From: Oryzomonas japonica
GTDB lineage: Bacteria; Desulfobacterota; Desulfuromonadia; Geobacterales; Pseudopelobacteraceae
Assembly (NCBI RefSeq): GCF_008802365.1
Contig: NZ_VZQZ01000001.1
Location: 186,001 to 250,000 of the forward strand
Length of the DNA: 64,000 bases
Direction: 5' to 3'
Below are positions 42,942 to 51,671 of the stretch, in pieces; positions within the stretch are counted from its first letter, which is position 1, and each line of letters starts with the position of its first letter. A program made the position numbers and the translations under genes. The notes under the pieces were generated by a model. The model searched no databases. It was not told the DNA's origin and saw only the letters and a program-made list of their open reading frames with translations.

Positions 42942-43916
42942 ATGAATCATCCGGGCGTTTTCCAGCGGCTTTTGGCAGCCTCTCCCGTCATCCTGGCCGA
43001 AGGGGCGGTCATCGAACGCCTGCGGCGCATGCCCGACATCCGCCTGGACGATCAGGTGGTCAACTCGGCCCTGATCTACGACGACCGCGGACGAAGCACC
43101 CTCGGGCGGATTTGCCGCCAGTACCTTGAGATCGGCCGCAACTACGGCCTGCCGCTCCTGCTCTCCACTCCCACCTGGCGTGCCGGCCGCGAGCGTATCG
43201 CCGCCGCCGGGCTGGCCGGTCGCGACCTGAACGGCGACAATTTCCGCTTCCTGGACTCCCTGCGCCGGGAGCAGGGGGATTACGGCAAGAACGTGGTCAT
43301 CGGCGGGCTGTTGAGCTGTAAGGGGGATGCCTATAAGCCGGAAGAGGCCCTGAGCGCCCCCGAGGCTTCGGCCTTCCACGCCTGGCAGGCCGAAGCCCTG
43401 GCCGCTGCCGGGGTCGATCTGCTGTTGGCCACCACCCTGCCGGCCCTGGGCGAGGCCATCGGCTTGGCCCAGGCCCTGGCGGCCACCGGGCTCTCCTATC
43501 TGATCAGCTTCGTGGCCCGCCCTGAAGGGACCCTGCTGGACGGCACGCCGCTCAAGGACGCCATCGCCGCCATCGACAGCCAGGCCTCACGGCCGCCCCT
43601 GGCCTACCTGATCAACTGCACCCACGCCTCGGTCTTCCGCCGCGCCCTCTGCCACGAGCGTAACTCGTCACCGCTGGTCAGGGAGCGGGTGATCGGCCTG
43701 CTGGCCAACACCGCCGCCTTGAGCCCGGAAGAGTTGGACAACAGCATCGCGTTGGTGGAGGAGGCGCCGGAGGTCTTCGGCGCGGCAGTGGCCGCCCTGC
43801 ACGGTGATCTGGGCATGAAGGTGCTGGGTGGGTGCTGCGGCACGGACGAGCGCCATATCGACTCCCTGGCGCGGTGCCTTGCCGCCCGGTTGCCACAATT
43901 GCAGGAGGGGCTATGA
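42942..43916 (+). CDS. Homocysteine S-methyltransferase-family protein
   Basis: ATG 42942 follows GAGGGGGG. The 324-residue TIM-barrel protein has LAEGAVIERLRR at the start and the zinc-binding residues NCTH (about residue 220) and GGCCGT near the C-terminus (about 301), the family's three cysteines. Typical MmuM-like enzymes transfer a methyl group to homocysteine to make methionine. The substrate donor is unknown here. It ends in an ATGA overlap with a DUF1653 gene, so they are co-translated. The annotation as methionine synthase N-terminal domain would need the other MetH domains, which are absent. Confidence 0.85.
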   Translation: MNHPGVFQRLLAASPVILAEGAVIERLRRMPDIRLDDQVVNSALIYDDRGRSTLGRICRQYLEIGRNYGLPLLLSTPTWRAGRERIAAAGLAGRDLNGDNFRFLDSLRREQGDYGKNVVIGGLLSCKGDAYKPEEALSAPEASAFHAWQAEALAAAGVDLLLATTLPALGEAIGLAQALAATGLSYLISFVARPEGTLLDGTPLKDAIAAIDSQASRPPLAYLINCTHASVFRRALCHERNSSPLVRERVIGLLANTAALSPEELDNSIALVEEAPEVFGAAVAALHGDLGMKVLGGCCGTDERHIDSLARCLAARLPQLQEGL

Positions 43917-44143
43917 CTGCCGCCCCGACTCGGCCGCGCCCCGGCCGCTACCGGCACTACAAGGGGAACGAATACGAGGTGGTCGCCATCGCCCGCCACA
44001 GCGAGACCGAGGAGGAGATGGTGGTCTACCGCCAGCTGTACGGCGACCGTTCCCTGTGGGTCCGGCCGCTCGGCATGTTTCTGGAGGAGGTTCTGGTGGA
44101 CGGGCGCAAGGTGCCGAGATTCCAGTGGCTGGGTGAAATTTGA
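43913..44143 (+). CDS. DUF1653 family small protein
   Basis: The 76-residue protein reads RPGRYRHYKGNEYEVVAIAR near the start and ETEEEMVVYRQLYGDRSLWVRP later, the full DUF1653 signature (about 60-75 residues, KG-x-Y-x-V core). Function is unknown in this family. Its start overlaps the preceding stop. The compact beta-rich sequence suggests a small stand-alone domain. Confidence 0.88.
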   Translation: MTAAPTRPRPGRYRHYKGNEYEVVAIARHSETEEEMVVYRQLYGDRSLWVRPLGMFLEEVLVDGRKVPRFQWLGEI

Positions 44144-44363
44144 ACGTTGAATGTGCAAATTTTACCCACTCTTCCTGCCCAATGTCAGCGGTGGTGCCGG
44201 GATGATGGGGGACCGGTAAATTATTTTGCGAGTTTTTTCACCATCCGAGGTATAACGCAACGACGACGAATTGTCATAACCAGCGAATGCACGCTACTGC
44301 GATACATCCGCACCACGTGATCCGCACAATCGTTACAGCCAATCACATCATCATGAGGTACCC

Positions 44364-46250
44364 GTGGCACTTATCACCCTTCGCGACATAACCCTGGCCT
44401 TCGGCGGGCCGCCGCTCTTCGACGGCATCAACCTCCAGATCGAGCCGGGGGACCGGCTTTGCCTGCTGGGGCGCAACGGCACCGGCAAATCGACGCTTCT
44501 CAAGCTGATCGGCGGCGAACTTCCCCTGGAGGGGGGCGAGATTCAGCGCCAGCAAGGGCTCCGGGTCGCCCTGGTCTCCCAGGATGTGCCCATGGGGATC
44601 GACGGCACGGTCTTCGACGTGGTGGCCTCGGGCATGGGCAACGCGGCCGAGCTGTTGGCCGAATACCACCGGGTCGCCCACAGCCTCTCCCTGGAGGGGA
44701 GCGAGGCGCTCCTGGCGGAACTGGAGGAGTTGCAGCACAAGCTGGAGGAAAGCGGCGGCTGGAGCCTGAACCATGAGGTGGAGCGGGTGTTGAAGCGGCT
44801 GCAACTGGACGCCGAGGTCGCTTTCTCTGCCCTCTCCGGCGGCACCAAACGGCGGGTGCTGCTGGCAAAGGCGCTGATCGCCGCGCCGGACATCCTGCTC
44901 CTGGACGAGCCGACCAACCATCTGGACATCGACACCATCCTCTGGCTGGAGGATTTTTTGCTGCATCAGGTCAAGACCCTGGTCTTTGTGACCCATGACC
45001 GGGCCTTTGCCCGGCGGTTGGCCAACCGGGTGGCGGAGCTGGACCGGGGGCGGATCTATGCCTTCAACTGCGGCTACGACGAGTTTGTGGAGCGCCGGGA
45101 GGCGCTCTTGGAGGCCGAGGTCACCCGCCAGGCGCTGTTCGACAAGAAGTTGGCCCAGGAAGAGGCCTGGGTCAGGCAGGGGATCAAGGCCCGCCGGACC
45201 AGAAACGAAGGACGGGTGCGGGCCCTGAAGAGCCTGCGCGAGGAGTACCGCCAGCGCCGGGAGCGCCAGGGCACGGCCAAGATCCAGCTCCAGGAGGGGG
45301 AGCGTTCCGGCCGCCTGGTGGCGGAGGTGGAGCACGTCTCCTTTGCCTACGACGGCCGTCCGATCATCACCGACCTGACCACCACCATCATGCGCGGGGA
45401 CCGGGTGGGGATCATCGGCCCCAACGGCTCGGGCAAGACCACCCTGCTGCGCCTGCTGCTGGGGGAGTTGACGCCGGACCAGGGCGCGGTCAAGGCGGGC
45501 AGCCGCCTGGAGATCGTCTATTTCGACCAGATGCGGGAACAGCTCGACCCGGACCGGAGCGTGCAGGACAACGTGGGGGAGGGGAACGACACCCTGGTGA
45601 TCAACGGCAAGAGCCGCCACATCATCGGCTATCTCCAGGACTTCCTGTTCTCACCCGAACGGGCCCGCAGCCCGGTCTCGATCCTCTCCGGCGGCGAGCG
45701 TAACCGGCTGCTCCTGGCCAAGTTGTTCACCAAGCCCTCCAACGTGCTGGTGATGGACGAACCGACCAACGACCTGGACGCCGAGACCCTGGATCTGCTG
45801 GAGGATCTGCTCCTGGAGTATTCCGGGACCCTGCTTCTGGTGAGCCATGACCGGGAGTTTCTCAACAATGTGGTGGGGAGCACGCTGGTACTTTCCGGTG
45901 ACGGCGCGGTCCGCGAATACGTCGGGGGATACGACGACTGGCTCCGCCAGGCCGCCGCGGAGGCGCCCGCTGCTCCCGTTACCTCCAAACCGGCACAGGA
46001 GAAGGGGCGGTCCCAGAAGGAACGCCCCCGCAAGCTCTCCTTCAAGGAGGAGCGGGAGTTGACTGCCCTGCCGGACCGCATCGCCGCCCTTGAGGAGGAA
46101 CAGGGGCGGCTGCACGCCACCCTGGCCGACCCCGATTTCTATAAGTCGGCCGGCGCCGAGGTGGCCGCGATCAACACCCGGCTTGGGGAGTTGGAACAGG
46201 AGTTGGCCGCCGCCTATGGCCGCTGGGAAGAGTTGGAGGCACTGCAATAG
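44364..46250 (+). CDS. uup: ABC-F ATPase (Uup-type)
   Basis: GTG 44364 opens a 628-residue protein with two ABC domains. Walker A motifs are GRNGTGKSTLLKL and GPNGSGKTTLLRL, signatures LSGGTKRRVLLAKAL and LSGGERNRLLLAKL, Walker B LLLDEPTNHLD and LVMDEPTNDLD. A P-site-tRNA-interaction-type linker lies between them, and the C-terminal coiled coil (about 545-625) is the Uup hallmark. ABC-F proteins act at the ribosome; Uup affects DNA transposition and stalled translation. There is no membrane domain. The 220 bases upstream show a TATAAC near 44260 but no well-spaced -35. Confidence 0.93.
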   Translation: MALITLRDITLAFGGPPLFDGINLQIEPGDRLCLLGRNGTGKSTLLKLIGGELPLEGGEIQRQQGLRVALVSQDVPMGIDGTVFDVVASGMGNAAELLAEYHRVAHSLSLEGSEALLAELEELQHKLEESGGWSLNHEVERVLKRLQLDAEVAFSALSGGTKRRVLLAKALIAAPDILLLDEPTNHLDIDTILWLEDFLLHQVKTLVFVTHDRAFARRLANRVAELDRGRIYAFNCGYDEFVERREALLEAEVTRQALFDKKLAQEEAWVRQGIKARRTRNEGRVRALKSLREEYRQRRERQGTAKIQLQEGERSGRLVAEVEHVSFAYDGRPIITDLTTTIMRGDRVGIIGPNGSGKTTLLRLLLGELTPDQGAVKAGSRLEIVYFDQMREQLDPDRSVQDNVGEGNDTLVINGKSRHIIGYLQDFLFSPERARSPVSILSGGERNRLLLAKLFTKPSNVLVMDEPTNDLDAETLDLLEDLLLEYSGTLLLVSHDREFLNNVVGSTLVLSGDGAVREYVGGYDDWLRQAAAEAPAAPVTSKPAQEKGRSQKERPRKLSFKEERELTALPDRIAALEEEQGRLHATLADPDFYKSAGAEVAAINTRLGELEQELAAAYGRWEELEALQ

Positions 46251-46262
46251 GATACGCAACCC

Positions 46263-46280
46263 GGCGGCCGGAAGGCCGCC
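46263..46280 (+). terminator. GC-rich hairpin after uup
   Basis: GGCGGCC and GGCCGCC form a seven-base stem with a GGAA loop twelve bases after the uup stop. No T-tract follows, so it may be an mRNA-stabilising hairpin rather than a terminator. Confidence 0.4.
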
Positions 46281-46308
46281 TATCACACGCGAAGCGTACG
46301 AGGAAACA

Positions 46309-46770
46309 ATGAAAGTCACGGAAAAGCAACTCAAGGCCCGCTGCACCGACCTGAACCTGGGGCCGCTCAAGGACACCGCCTTTGGCCTGAAGATCGAGCG
46401 CACCTCCCGGGGGTACACCTGCAGCCTGGTGTACCGGGACAGCACACCGCCCGAGATACTGATCGCCGATGCCAGCGCATCGGAAGCCGACGCCTGCATC
46501 TCCGGCGTTGCCACCACCTCCACGGTCTACAAGGCCATCCAGGGGACCATTAAGCCGGAGTTCGTGCCCCAGGAGGTGTTTGTCAAACAGCATGGAGAAC
46601 GCTGCCCCAAGTGCGGCTCCCGGGACATCAACCCCGGCCACATCACCTCGGCGAAAGGGGAATTGGAACAGTGGCATACCTGCGGCCGCTGTGCCACCGC
46701 CTGGCACAACCTCTACCGTCTGACCGGGTATGAACTGCCGGTGGTCATGGAGGATGGTGCTGCATCCTGA
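46309..46770 (+). CDS. Zinc-ribbon-containing protein of unknown function
   Basis: ATG 46309 follows GAGGAAACA. The 153-residue product has a mixed alpha/beta N-terminal part (about 1-90) and a C-terminal zinc ribbon: GERCPKCGSRDINP and TCGRCATAWHN, a CX2C-x26-CX2C spacing. There is no signal peptide. I do not recognise a named family. It follows uup by 58 bases, so a common transcript is possible. A nucleic-acid or ribosome-linked role is a guess from the zinc ribbon and neighbour. Confidence 0.72.
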   Translation: MKVTEKQLKARCTDLNLGPLKDTAFGLKIERTSRGYTCSLVYRDSTPPEILIADASASEADACISGVATTSTVYKAIQGTIKPEFVPQEVFVKQHGERCPKCGSRDINPGHITSAKGELEQWHTCGRCATAWHNLYRLTGYELPVVMEDGAAS

Positions 46771-47133
46771 TGGGGCTTGGGAGAATCGGGCCTCTGGCGT
46801 AATGCCGGTCACGGACCGGTATGGTTCCCGTGATCTATCCCCTCAATTTTGCGTATAATTATATACACCTCCTTTGATCCGGCGCAAAGCCTTCAAAGCC
46901 CCACCCGTAGCGGGATTGTCGTTTTTTTACCCCTCTACGGGTGTATGGCGTTGCAATACACCTCCCGGCGCGTGTCACCCCCCCCATCTCGGCCGCACCC
47001 TCGCTGTAAAATTATTAAATCAAGTCATGACGCTATGTTATAAGACTGGTTTTCTCCCGGCGAGTGTTTTGGCACGCACGATGCTAAATAAAGGTCAAGA
47101 GCGTAACGGATCACAAAATAAAAGGAGGACGCC
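46771..47133. other. Intergenic region with hairpin and sigma54-type site
   Basis: The 363-base gap is AT-rich and has no supported ORF. Contents are: a long inverted repeat (46902-46910 with 46935-46943, CACCCGTAG and CTACGGGTG) that encloses a run of seven T and may terminate upstream transcription, and the -24/-12 site at 47070-47085. A fragment GGCGCAAAGCC at 46881-46891 recalls a c-di-GMP-I riboswitch core, but the other conserved parts are missing. Confidence 0.35.
47070..47085 (+). promoter_or_regulatory. Candidate sigma54 (-24/-12) promoter
   Basis: TGGCACGCACGATGCT has GG (47071-47072) and GC (47083-47084) exactly twelve bases apart, the invariant spacing of RpoN promoters, with a good TGGCAC-N5-TTGCT-like context. 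A transcript would start near 47096, 38 bases before the small membrane protein. No activator site was identified. Confidence 0.55.
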
Positions 47134-47361
47134 ATGAAAACGTTAGCTACCATTATCGGAACCATCGCACCCGCAACCGCATTTGCAGCCACCACTCCGC
47201 GTGTCGATGACAGCGGGCTCTTCGTCTGGATCTTTCTCGGCTTCTGTGCACTGATCGTCGCGGCACAGCTCATGCCGGCCATCCTGCTCATGTTCGGCAT
47301 GGCGAAAGGCGTGAAGGACGTGGCCAAGGGCGAAGCAAAAACGGCGGAACACAAGGCCTAG
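47134..47361 (+). CDS. Small membrane protein
   Basis: The 75-residue protein starts at ATG 47134, eight bases after GGAGG. A short N-terminal hydrophobic segment ending TAFAATT looks like a signal peptide (about 1-19). One membrane span follows (VWIFLGFCALIVAAQLMPAI, about 29-48). The tail is Lys-rich. I recognise no family. It is a single-gene transcript: a sigma54-type promoter precedes it and a strong terminator follows. This arrangement suggests a regulated small envelope protein, perhaps stress- or nitrogen-related; that is inference. Confidence 0.75.
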   Translation: MKTLATIIGTIAPATAFAATTPRVDDSGLFVWIFLGFCALIVAAQLMPAILLMFGMAKGVKDVAKGEAKTAEHKA

Positions 47362-47404
47362 CACAAAAATGAGGAGGTAAACATGCAACAGGACCTCAGG
47401 TGAA

Positions 47405-47433
47405 GGGGCCGCGAAGCGCGGCCCCTTTTTTTT
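47405..47433 (+). terminator. Strong intrinsic terminator
   Basis: GGGGCCGCG (47405-47413) and CGCGGCCCC (47417-47425) with an AAG loop are followed by eight T. It isolates the small membrane protein gene from smc. Confidence 0.95.
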
Positions 47434-47462
47434 GCCCTCATCCGGGCCCCGTGCTTCTCGTG

Positions 47463-47490
47463 TTGACAAACCGATAAAGTTGCCTACAGT
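47463..47490 (+). promoter_or_regulatory. Candidate sigma70 promoter and long leader of smc
   Basis: TTGACA (47463-47468), a 16-base spacer and TACAGT (47485-47490) lie 175 bases before smc. The leader has repeated GAACATCCCT (near 47499 and 47613) and GGGGCGCC-like elements, perhaps structured. Nothing further is identified. Confidence 0.4.
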
Positions 47491-47664
47491 AGGCGATCGA
47501 ACATCCCTAGGGCGAGATTCAGGATCTGGCCGAGAATGGTCTCCGAACATTCGGGGGCGCCTGGATGCGCAGTAAGAGACAGCGGCTGTAACGTCCCTCC
47601 TGGGGCGCCATTGGAACATCCCTCTGGACAGAGTTTCCTCCCCTCTGATAAAGTAGCCACCCCT

Positions 47665-50600
47665 ATGAAAATAAAACGTCTCGAAATATCAGGCTTTAAG
47701 TCCTTCGCCGACAAGGTGGTGCTGGACTTCCAGCAGGCGGTGACCGGCGTGGTCGGCCCCAACGGCTGCGGCAAGTCCAATATCGTGGACGCCATCCGCT
47801 GGTGCATGGGTGAACAGTCGGCCAAGAACCTGCGCGGCAAGGCCATGGAAGACGTGATCTTTGCCGGCAGCGAGACCCGCAAGCAGTTGGGGGTGGCCGA
47901 GGTTTCGCTGGTCTTCTCCACCGAGGACGGCCGGGCGCCGGCCAAATACCTGGATTATGCCGAGATTCAGCTTACCCGCCGCCTCTACCGGGACGGTGAG
48001 AGCGATTACCTGATCAACAAGACCCCCTGTCGCCTGCTGGATATCACCGAACTGTTCATGGATACCGGCGTCGGCACCCGCGCCTATTCGATCATCGAAC
48101 AGGGCAAGATCGGCATGATCCTCCATTCCCGCCCGGAGGAACGGCGCTTCCTGATCGAGGAAGCCGCCGGGGTCACCAAGTTCAAGTCACGCAAAAATCT
48201 GGCCTTGAAGAAGATCGAGGGGACCCGCCAGAACCTCTCCCGCCTGAACGACGTGCTGGGGGAGATCCGGCGGCAGTTGGCCTCGTTGCAGCGCCAGGCG
48301 AAAAAGGCCGAGAATTTCCGCGCGTACCGGGACGAACTGCGGGAGATCGAACTGCTCTTCGTGGGGCGCGAATACCGTGACACCCAGGCCCGGCGCGGCG
48401 AGGCCGAACGGGAGCTGGCGGCACTCAACGAGCGTATCCGCGGGGCGTTTGCCGGGGCTGCCCTGGGGGAATCCCAGGTGGAAGAGGCCCGGCTCCGGCT
48501 GGTGGAGGCGGAAAAGCGCCTAGCCGCGACCCAGGAGGATATCTTCCGGGTCAGGAGCGAGTTCAGCGCCGCCGAGAACGGCGTGATGTTCCAGCGCAAG
48601 GAACTGGCCGCCCTGGAGGGGAGGCTGGAGCGACTTGGAGGCGAGGCCGGGGAACGGGAGAAGCGTCTGACCGAGTGTTCCGAGCGCCGGGGATTGCTGC
48701 AATTGCGCCGGGACAGCTCCACGACCGATACCGCCGCCATGCAGGCCGAGTTGCAACGGGCCGAGGAGGCGTTGGCCGGGCACCAGCAGGCCGAGGAGGA
48801 GCTCAACCGCAGGCAGGAGGCCCGGCGCAAGGAGCTGTTCGCGGCCTTGGCCGAATCGTCCCAACACAAATTCCGTTACGAAACGGCCCAGAAGCGCTTG
48901 GCCGGTCTGGCGGAACGGTTCGAGCGGCACCGCCGTGAAGAGTTGCAACTCAGGGAACGCCTGGAACTGGCCGGCCAGCGCGCCGGTGCGCTGGATGCCC
49001 AGGTGGCCGAGGCGCAGTTGGAGCAGGAACAACTCCAGGTGGAGTTAAACGCCCTGCGCGGACGGGAGGCCGAGTTGCGGCAGCGTCTGCCCGAGGTGGA
49101 AAAAAAATGGCAGTCCCGGCGGGATGAACTGAACCGCAGTTCGTCTCGTCTCCACTCCCTGCGGGAGTTGGAAAACCAGTTTGCCGGTTACGGCCAGGGA
49201 GTGCGCAAGCTCATGAAGGACGAGGGGCTGCGTTCCCGTTTCAGCGGGGTCGTGGCCGATGCCGTCGAGGCCCCGCCCGAGCTTGAGGCGGCGGTGGAAG
49301 CGGTCCTGGCGGACCGGCTCCAGTGCATACTCTGTGCGGATGATGGCGACGCCCTGGCGGCCCTGCGGTTTCTCAAGGGGAACAACGGCGGGCGGGCCGG
49401 TATCGCTCTCCCCCTGGAGCCGAGGGCGGGAACTGTCCCTGCTGTGCCGGGTGCTACGGCGCTGTCCGACCGGGTGGCGGTCAACGGGCCGTTCGGTGGC
49501 CTGATCCGGTTCATGCTGGCCAATGTCCTGCTGGTGGACGGGATCGCCGAGGCCATTCGGTTGGCCCGGCAGCATCCTGAGCTCATTTTTGTCACTCCTG
49601 ATGGCGATATGGCGGCATTGGGCGGGATTGTGACCGGCGGCTCCGCCGAACAGGTACAAAAAGGGATCATCCATAAGAAGCGCGAAATCAAGGAGTTGGA
49701 AGAGACGGTGGCCGGGTTGGAGCGGGAAACCGAATCCCTGGCCAAGGAACGTGACGAACTGCGGCACCGCTCCCTGGAGGTGGCGGAGGAGTTGAAGGTC
49801 ACCGGGAGCCAGCTGCACCAGGCCGAGTTGAAGCGGACCGGCCTAGCCAAGGACCGCCAGCAGACGGCCGACGAGATCGCCCGGATCGAGGAACGCCTGG
49901 CCCTGCAGGCCCTGGAGACGGCAACCCTGGACGAGGAACGGGAAGGGCTGGAGGCCGAACTGAAGCAGTCCCAGGCCCGTTTGGGGGAGACCGACGACGT
50001 CTCCCGGGAGCTTGAGCAGGAGGTGGGACGCCTGAAGGAAGAACTGGAGGCCCGCCGGAAGGATCTGGCCGTTGCCCGGGAGCGGGTCACCGCCATCCGG
50101 GTACAGACGGCCACCCTCAAGGAACAGCATGAGGCCCACCTGCGCGACATCGCCGACCTGGAACGCCAGGTGGAGGAACTCACCCGGCGCCTGGCCGCCG
50201 ACCGGCTGGAACTGGAGACGGGTGGCGGCGAGCGGGTGCGTCTGGAGAGTGCCATTGCCACGGAAGCCGAGCGCCTGGAAGGGCTCGTCCGCCGTCAGGC
50301 CGAAGCGGAGAGCCTGCTGGCCGGCGTGCGCTCCGCCAGCGAAGAGGCCGCCGCGGCCCTGGCCGAGGCCGAAGCCCGGACCAAAAAGGCCCGTGAGGAG
50401 AGCGACGCGGTCCGTCAACTCCAGGCGGATCTGAACCTGCGTTTTTCCACATTGACGATGCAGGCCGAACATTTGGAACGTTCCGTGCAAGAAAATAGTC
50501 GCACCAGCATGGCCGAGGTCCTGGCGCGGCTGGAAGGGGTGGAATTCGACGAGGCGGCCCGCCGGGCGCGCCAAGTCGAGTTGCAGCGCCTCCTGGACGA

Positions 50601-51195
50601 CATGGGCGAGGTAAACCTCCTGGCCATCGAGGAGTGCGCCGGCATGGAGGAACGCTTCAACTTCCTGTCATCCCAGAAAAACGATCTGGAAGAGTCGCTG
50701 CGCAGCCTCCAGCAGGCCATCCAGCGTATCAACCGCACCACCCGGCAGCGCTTTCTGGAGACCTACAACCAGGTCAACGCCACGTTTCAGGAGGTCTTTC
50801 CGCGCCTGTTCTGCGGGGGGCGGGCCGAGTTGCGCCTGACCAACGAGGAAGACCTTCTGGAGACCGGCATCGATATCATCGTGCAGCCGCCGGGCAAGAA
50901 GCTCCAGAATGTGACCCTCCTCTCGGGGGGGGAGAAGGCGTTGACGGCGGTGGCGCTGATCTTCTCCATCTTCCTGATCAAACCGACGCCCTTCTGTCTG
51001 TTGGATGAGGTGGACGCGCCTCTGGATGATGCCAATATCGGCCGTTTCAACGACATGGTGCGGGAGATGAGCGCCGTTTCCCAGTTCATCATCATCACCC
51101 ACAACAAGGCCACCATGCAGGTGGCCGACACCCTTTACGGCATCACCATGGAAGAGCCGGGGGCGTCGCGGATCGTGTCGGTCAGGCTGCACTGA
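47665..51195 (+). CDS. smc: Chromosome segregation protein SMC
   Basis: I choose ATG 47665 (1176 residues, the typical bacterial length); the frame from 47536 has a low-quality extension. The N-terminus has KIKRLEISGFKSFADK and Walker A GPNGCGKSNIVDAI. Long coiled coils (about 170-500 and 670-1020) surround the hinge (about 510-660). The C-terminus has the ABC signature LLSGGEKALTA and Walker B FCLLDEVDAPLDDAN. SMC dimers organise and segregate chromosomes with ScpA and ScpB, which are not in the window. The next genes are a roadblock-like protein and ftsY. Confidence 0.96.
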   Translation: MKIKRLEISGFKSFADKVVLDFQQAVTGVVGPNGCGKSNIVDAIRWCMGEQSAKNLRGKAMEDVIFAGSETRKQLGVAEVSLVFSTEDGRAPAKYLDYAEIQLTRRLYRDGESDYLINKTPCRLLDITELFMDTGVGTRAYSIIEQGKIGMILHSRPEERRFLIEEAAGVTKFKSRKNLALKKIEGTRQNLSRLNDVLGEIRRQLASLQRQAKKAENFRAYRDELREIELLFVGREYRDTQARRGEAERELAALNERIRGAFAGAALGESQVEEARLRLVEAEKRLAATQEDIFRVRSEFSAAENGVMFQRKELAALEGRLERLGGEAGEREKRLTECSERRGLLQLRRDSSTTDTAAMQAELQRAEEALAGHQQAEEELNRRQEARRKELFAALAESSQHKFRYETAQKRLAGLAERFERHRREELQLRERLELAGQRAGALDAQVAEAQLEQEQLQVELNALRGREAELRQRLPEVEKKWQSRRDELNRSSSRLHSLRELENQFAGYGQGVRKLMKDEGLRSRFSGVVADAVEAPPELEAAVEAVLADRLQCILCADDGDALAALRFLKGNNGGRAGIALPLEPRAGTVPAVPGATALSDRVAVNGPFGGLIRFMLANVLLVDGIAEAIRLARQHPELIFVTPDGDMAALGGIVTGGSAEQVQKGIIHKKREIKELEETVAGLERETESLAKERDELRHRSLEVAEELKVTGSQLHQAELKRTGLAKDRQQTADEIARIEERLALQALETATLDEEREGLEAELKQSQARLGETDDVSRELEQEVGRLKEELEARRKDLAVARERVTAIRVQTATLKEQHEAHLRDIADLERQVEELTRRLAADRLELETGGGERVRLESAIATEAERLEGLVRRQAEAESLLAGVRSASEEAAAALAEAEARTKKAREESDAVRQLQADLNLRFSTLTMQAEHLERSVQENSRTSMAEVLARLEGVEFDEAARRARQVELQRLLDDMGEVNLLAIEECAGMEERFNFLSSQKNDLEESLRSLQQAIQRINRTTRQRFLETYNQVNATFQEVFPRLFCGGRAELRLTNEEDLLETGIDIIVQPPGKKLQNVTLLSGGEKALTAVALIFSIFLIKPTPFCLLDEVDAPLDDANIGRFNDMVREMSAVSQFIIITHNKATMQVADTLYGITMEEPGASRIVSVRLH

Positions 51196-51314
51196 AGGTG
51201 GTGCCGGGAAGAAGGAAGTTGAGGCTCGCCGTGGCCCCCCGATCCGGCAAGACGGCATGACATTTGTTTTTATGCCCCGTGCGGGTGCTGGTATTTTGTC
51301 GTGAGGATATGATA

Positions 51315-51671
51315 ATGCCGTTTCAACGTATTCTGAAAACGCTGGTCGAGGAGACCCCCCGGGCAGTGGGAGCCATTCTTGTGGATTGGGAGGGTGAGGC
51401 GGTACAGGAGTGGTGTCTCTGCGATCCTTATGAGATGCGCTTCATCGGCGCCCACAAGGGGATTATCCTGGCCCGGTTGAAGGAGATGCAGGGGAGTGAG
51501 CAGGTGGGGGCCATTGAGGATGTGGTGGTGACCGCCAGCGAGCGCCACCTGATCATCGGCTGCATCGACGACGATTATTCCCTGGTGATGGATGTCGACC
51601 GCGCCTGCCCGGTGGCCTTGGCGTTGCATCATTTTCGTGCTGCCGTGACGCGGCTCAAGAAGGAGATCTGA
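51315..51671 (+). CDS. Roadblock/LC7-like small protein
   Basis: I choose ATG 51315, eight bases after GAGG; ATG 51309 is too close. The 118-residue product reads [20 protein letters not shown] and [20 protein letters not shown], resembling the roadblock/LC7 alpha-beta domain found in MglB and other GTPase partners. The gene is between smc and ftsY, and its TGA overlaps the ftsY ATG (TGATGG). No GTPase partner other than FtsY itself is adjacent. The family call is moderate. Confidence 0.65.
   Translation: MPFQRILKTLVEETPRAVGAILVDWEGEAVQEWCLCDPYEMRFIGAHKGIILARLKEMQGSEQVGAIEDVVVTASERHLIIGCIDDDYSLVMDVDRACPVALALHHFRAAVTRLKKEI

Noticed and set aside
46875-46920. Possible c-di-GMP-I riboswitch in the gap before the small membrane protein
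   Set aside because: Only a CGCAAAGCC-like core was found; the GGCAAACC partner and closing stems are absent.
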